A DNA stretch of 64,000 nt, from NCBI GenBank assembly GCA_947568835.1, contig OX387604.1, forward strand, positions 27,142,851-27,206,850. Direction: 5' to 3'. Positions 58,468 through 64,000 of this stretch are shown one piece after another; positions within the stretch are counted from its first letter, which is position 1, and each line of letters opens with the position of its first letter. Source of the stretch: Protonemura montana. Its lineage: Eukaryota > Arthropoda > Insecta > Plecoptera > Nemouridae. Position numbers and translations under genes: made by a program. The notes beneath the pieces were generated by a model that ran no database searches, was not told the origin of the DNA, and saw only the letters and a list, made by a program, of their open reading frames with translations.

Positions 58468-58932
58468 TTGGGTCGCAATAATTCAACGAATTTACCTACC
58501 TGTCACCTGTCGTGGCTGCATAGCTTTGATTGCTAACGCCTTGGTTTTCACTTCCCAGCGAGACGTTGATGTTGGTTGGGTTGCCTATGGCTAAGGGTTA
58601 GCACCCCGTGACTGCCCAAAGCCGGCCGCAGAATATACTAACTGAGAAATAGTTTATCCGTCCTAAATATATCGGTTACTTTGGGGCGCAGTCTGCTGAG
58701 GAGCACATTACCAAGTCGGCAGCCGGGCCGCACAAAACACAGGCGCAGAAAACAGGGCCGCAGTTAGACGGCACCCTTTCCAATACATATATTATTTTTT
58801 AACAGTAAAATTGCTATTTCGAGCCTCAAGAAAAATAATCCTGTGAGTAAAGAGTTTGATTGTTATTGTTGAGTAGACATAGCTAGCTATCGCGAGCTGG
58901 TTTGGAGCGCACTCACATCGCATGGAGACAGT
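58468..58932. other. Sequence between SINE and hAT fragment
   Basis: Relatively GC-rich stretches near 58540-58740 look like older repeat material. No gene recognised. Confidence 0.4.
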
Positions 58933-59388
58933 TTGAGTTATATCATCTGTTGGGTTGCAACAGATAAAGAGATCATAACTTACTTGGCAAAAACGTTCCA
59001 AGTCTCGTTTGAGGAACTCCTCGCTGAAATACGTCTTCTAAACGCTGCTGTTTCAGCTCCGAAAGGCAACCACAATTTAACGGGTTGGTTGAAATGGTTT
59101 GAACAAACCGAACGGAAACGAATTTTTACTGTTTTTGTTGAGATATTAACGCTACTTTCTGGCATACCTGTAACAAGCTGTTCTTGCGCTTCTTCAAAGC
59201 TAGCGATTGTAAAAACAAAGTTGCGAGTTACAATGGCCCAGGAACGTCTGGAATCGCTTATGCTGCTTTTTATTGAGCAAGAACTAGCATTTTCTGTTCA
59301 AGTTGATGATGTCATAGAAGAGTTCAGAAAATTGGTTCCATCAGAGCGACGAATGGTTCTTCAAAATACCAGACCACCAAATTGGTGA
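58933..59388 (+). mobile_element. C-terminal fragment of a hAT-superfamily transposase
   Basis: A 151-codon frame whose second half (LLSGIPVTSCSCASSKL, then LRVTMAQERLESLMLL and DDVIEEFRKL) fits the hAT C-terminal dimerisation region. In family members this reads IPVT-x4-ERSFSKL...LRSTM-x-ERL. Here the ERS triplet is changed to CAS. No N-terminal zinc finger or catalytic part is nearby, so this is a dead fragment or the last exon of a domesticated gene. The first 40 codons are not recognised. Confidence 0.75.
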
Positions 59389-59761
59389 GAATTGGTTTCC
59401 TTTAATTCTTATTGTGCCAAATGATCATTACAAGGCCATTTAATTAGCAATAATTTAGAAATTAAATACTAATGTTTGTGGAATATTTATGACAAGGTAC
59501 ACTCTAATTTTAGTTATGGCTGCTACACCTTGACGCTGAAATTCCACAATATTGTAAGTATTTTGGCCGTGTCCGTGGCTTGCCTATGCAAAACAAATAC
59601 CACGGGGTGATTGGCTACGCGTAGATAACTTAGATAAATTCTGTTTCTGCCAAGATTCAAATGACATTTATTCTGTGCTAATGTATACTACAGCACTACT
59701 GGCAGTTTCACATGCACTAAAAATAACCATCCCCATTACAATAACCCCCCTCCCTCACACG

Positions 59762-59800
59762 GGGTGTTCTACAGAAGTCAAAGACCCCTGTAGAACACCC
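59762..59800. repeat. 12-bp perfect inverted repeat with 15-nt loop
   Basis: gggtgttctaca (59762-59773) and tgtagaacaccc (59789-59800). No function evident. Confidence 0.7.
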
Positions 59801-61310
59801 TACGCCTGGACGTTGCATAGCAACAAAACCCCCGACATCAGCTTCAACATCAGCTTCAACATTTTGACAAAACCTGTATTTTTGCAGGTGGAAAACATGA
59901 GGCTGTCCAGGTGTCACTGAGCCTTGCTGAAGAGTCCAGCGTTGAAGAATAGGAAGTGTTAATGTGAAGTAGGTATAAGTAATCATCTTTATCTTTAAAA
60001 TTAGTAAAGTTAATAGCAGTTTGTAATGTGAGTAATCTGCGAGAAATAAAGAAAAGATATCTTGTACAACAGTGACTCTATTCAATGGTCTATTGGCAGC
60101 CTCTTAATTTTGTCGGTAAAGCTATTTTACGAACAGAAACTTTACCATTAGTCTTGAGTCGGAAGCTGATATTAAAAGGATGGGAGCCAGTATAGCAGGA
60201 GTTGGGACACAATTTGAGTGAAATATAAGGAAACTATCAGTAAATTTTGCTTTAGATTTTAATTTATATCAAGAAAAGAAACATATCATATTCTCGTATT
60301 GCTATTATAGTTATTATCATGCATTCAGTTGAAAACTTGTTGTATTCAAGTTGTATTCAAAACAAGATTATACCTAGCTTAGTTACCATGTAATGCCTAA
60401 GAATGCAATGAGTCATTAAATAAAAAGTATCGATTATGAATACTGCACGTAAATATAACTTAAGTAATAATAATGATAAATTATAGCTCCATAATTTCCA
60501 GATATTCTTCTGGCTGAGCAGAAAATGTGATAATGCCTATCAAATCATTTTCTAGGCCAATTATTAGGTAGCCCATTTGTACCAAGTCAACATACAAAAA
60601 GTTGTTCGAAAGAGGAAATAAATTGATAAAAAATAATAAAAATAGTGAAGCTTCAAATGCATATTGAGATAAATGAGGTTGCAGGTGATGTTTATTTCCC
60701 AGATACTCCACACTGATTCCCGAGAGAAGAATAACAGCAATGACGATGGATTGTAAATTATTTTTACACAGATTAACCACAAAGATTGGCTACAGAAAAA
60801 TTCACTAATCCCCCGAAACCGAGAATACCCTCAACCAACCGTACCTGGCTGGCAATTGCACACATTACCCGATCTAGAACATGTTCCCATAACATCGCTT
60901 GCGCTAACATTGGAAAAACATTATCCTCTATTAATATTGCACCCAAGAATTAGGTTAGGTTATTGTGGACAAGAACAAGCATCATCTTGAAATGAACCTT
61001 GCAACCATTGATTATTTACAATATTACCGTGCCTTCCCTTGTTCTGCCCCAAACATACAATAAACCCAATCGAAACCCGTACATCATCTGCTGCTGGCAT
61101 CTTCACTAATCAACTTACTGTCATCTAGTTTGTAAAATCATTTTAAGCTTTAATTGTCATAATGGAGGGATACGATTACTTTGTTATGAAATTAATATCT
61201 ATTCTGCTCGTTACGAGTATGTGAATCTTGGATCCTCCAATTCTTTACATTCCTAAAACCTATCATTTGTAAAAGAATTGCATGACATGTGACCAACTGA
61301 CATTTCTTGT
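59801..61310. other. Intergenic between the transposon fragments and ovo
   Basis: AT-rich, no gene recognised. An ATTAAA on the minus strand at 61149-61154 could be the ovo polyadenylation signal, about 160 bp after its stop codon. Confidence 0.4.
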
Positions 61311-61315
61311 GTGTA

Positions 61316-64000
<2,685 letters not shown>

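Overview
This window is eukaryotic nuclear DNA from an arthropod, probably an insect or crustacean. The evidence is a pacifastin-type serine protease inhibitor gene (known from arthropods), two ZAD zinc-finger genes (a family expanded in insects), a recognisable ovo/shavenbaby gene, GT-AG introns that preserve reading phase, a TATA plus TCAGTT initiator promoter, and 5S-rRNA-derived SINEs. No tRNA, functional rRNA or CRISPR locus was seen. I assembled all gene models by hand from splice sites, reading phase and conserved motifs; no database was searched.

Layout. 0.2-14.4 kb (+): one 11-exon pacifastin precursor gene with a signal-peptide exon and ten inhibitor domains, one per symmetric phase-1 exon. 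Its introns are packed with minisatellites, a 5'-truncated LINE and 5S-type SINEs. 15.7-18.8 kb (-): a complete five-exon gene for a protein with two ZAD domains and a C2H2 array. 20.8-26.0 kb (-): its tandem paralogue, with a longer finger array broken by two identical 8-A frameshifts and a stop, and a 1,165-bp hAT-type element in one intron. 26.4-28.4 kb: a foldback-like element made of 148-bp repeats in inverted orientation around a unique core. 30.7-42.5 kb (-): an 11-exon ABCG1/ABCG4-type half-transporter of 646 codons. 43.2-48.3 kb: three satellite blocks, including a 63-bp satellite that forms a very long open frame and is split by a SINE. 50.7-55.4 kb (+): an 11-exon glutamine-dependent NAD+ synthetase of 738 codons. 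55.4-61.3 kb: transposon remnants (SINE, hAT transposase C-terminus, probable LINE endonuclease). 61.3-64.0 kb (-): the 3' part of ovo, running off the window.

The genes do not form a pathway. The notable theme is how tandem repeats interact with gene structure. In the pacifastin gene three different arrays have amplified a real exon/intron boundary: a donor, an acceptor, and an acceptor plus half an exon. The inhibitor exons are themselves a recent tandem amplification. In the ABCG gene an exon end and its donor are duplicated, with the donor of the extra copy destroyed.
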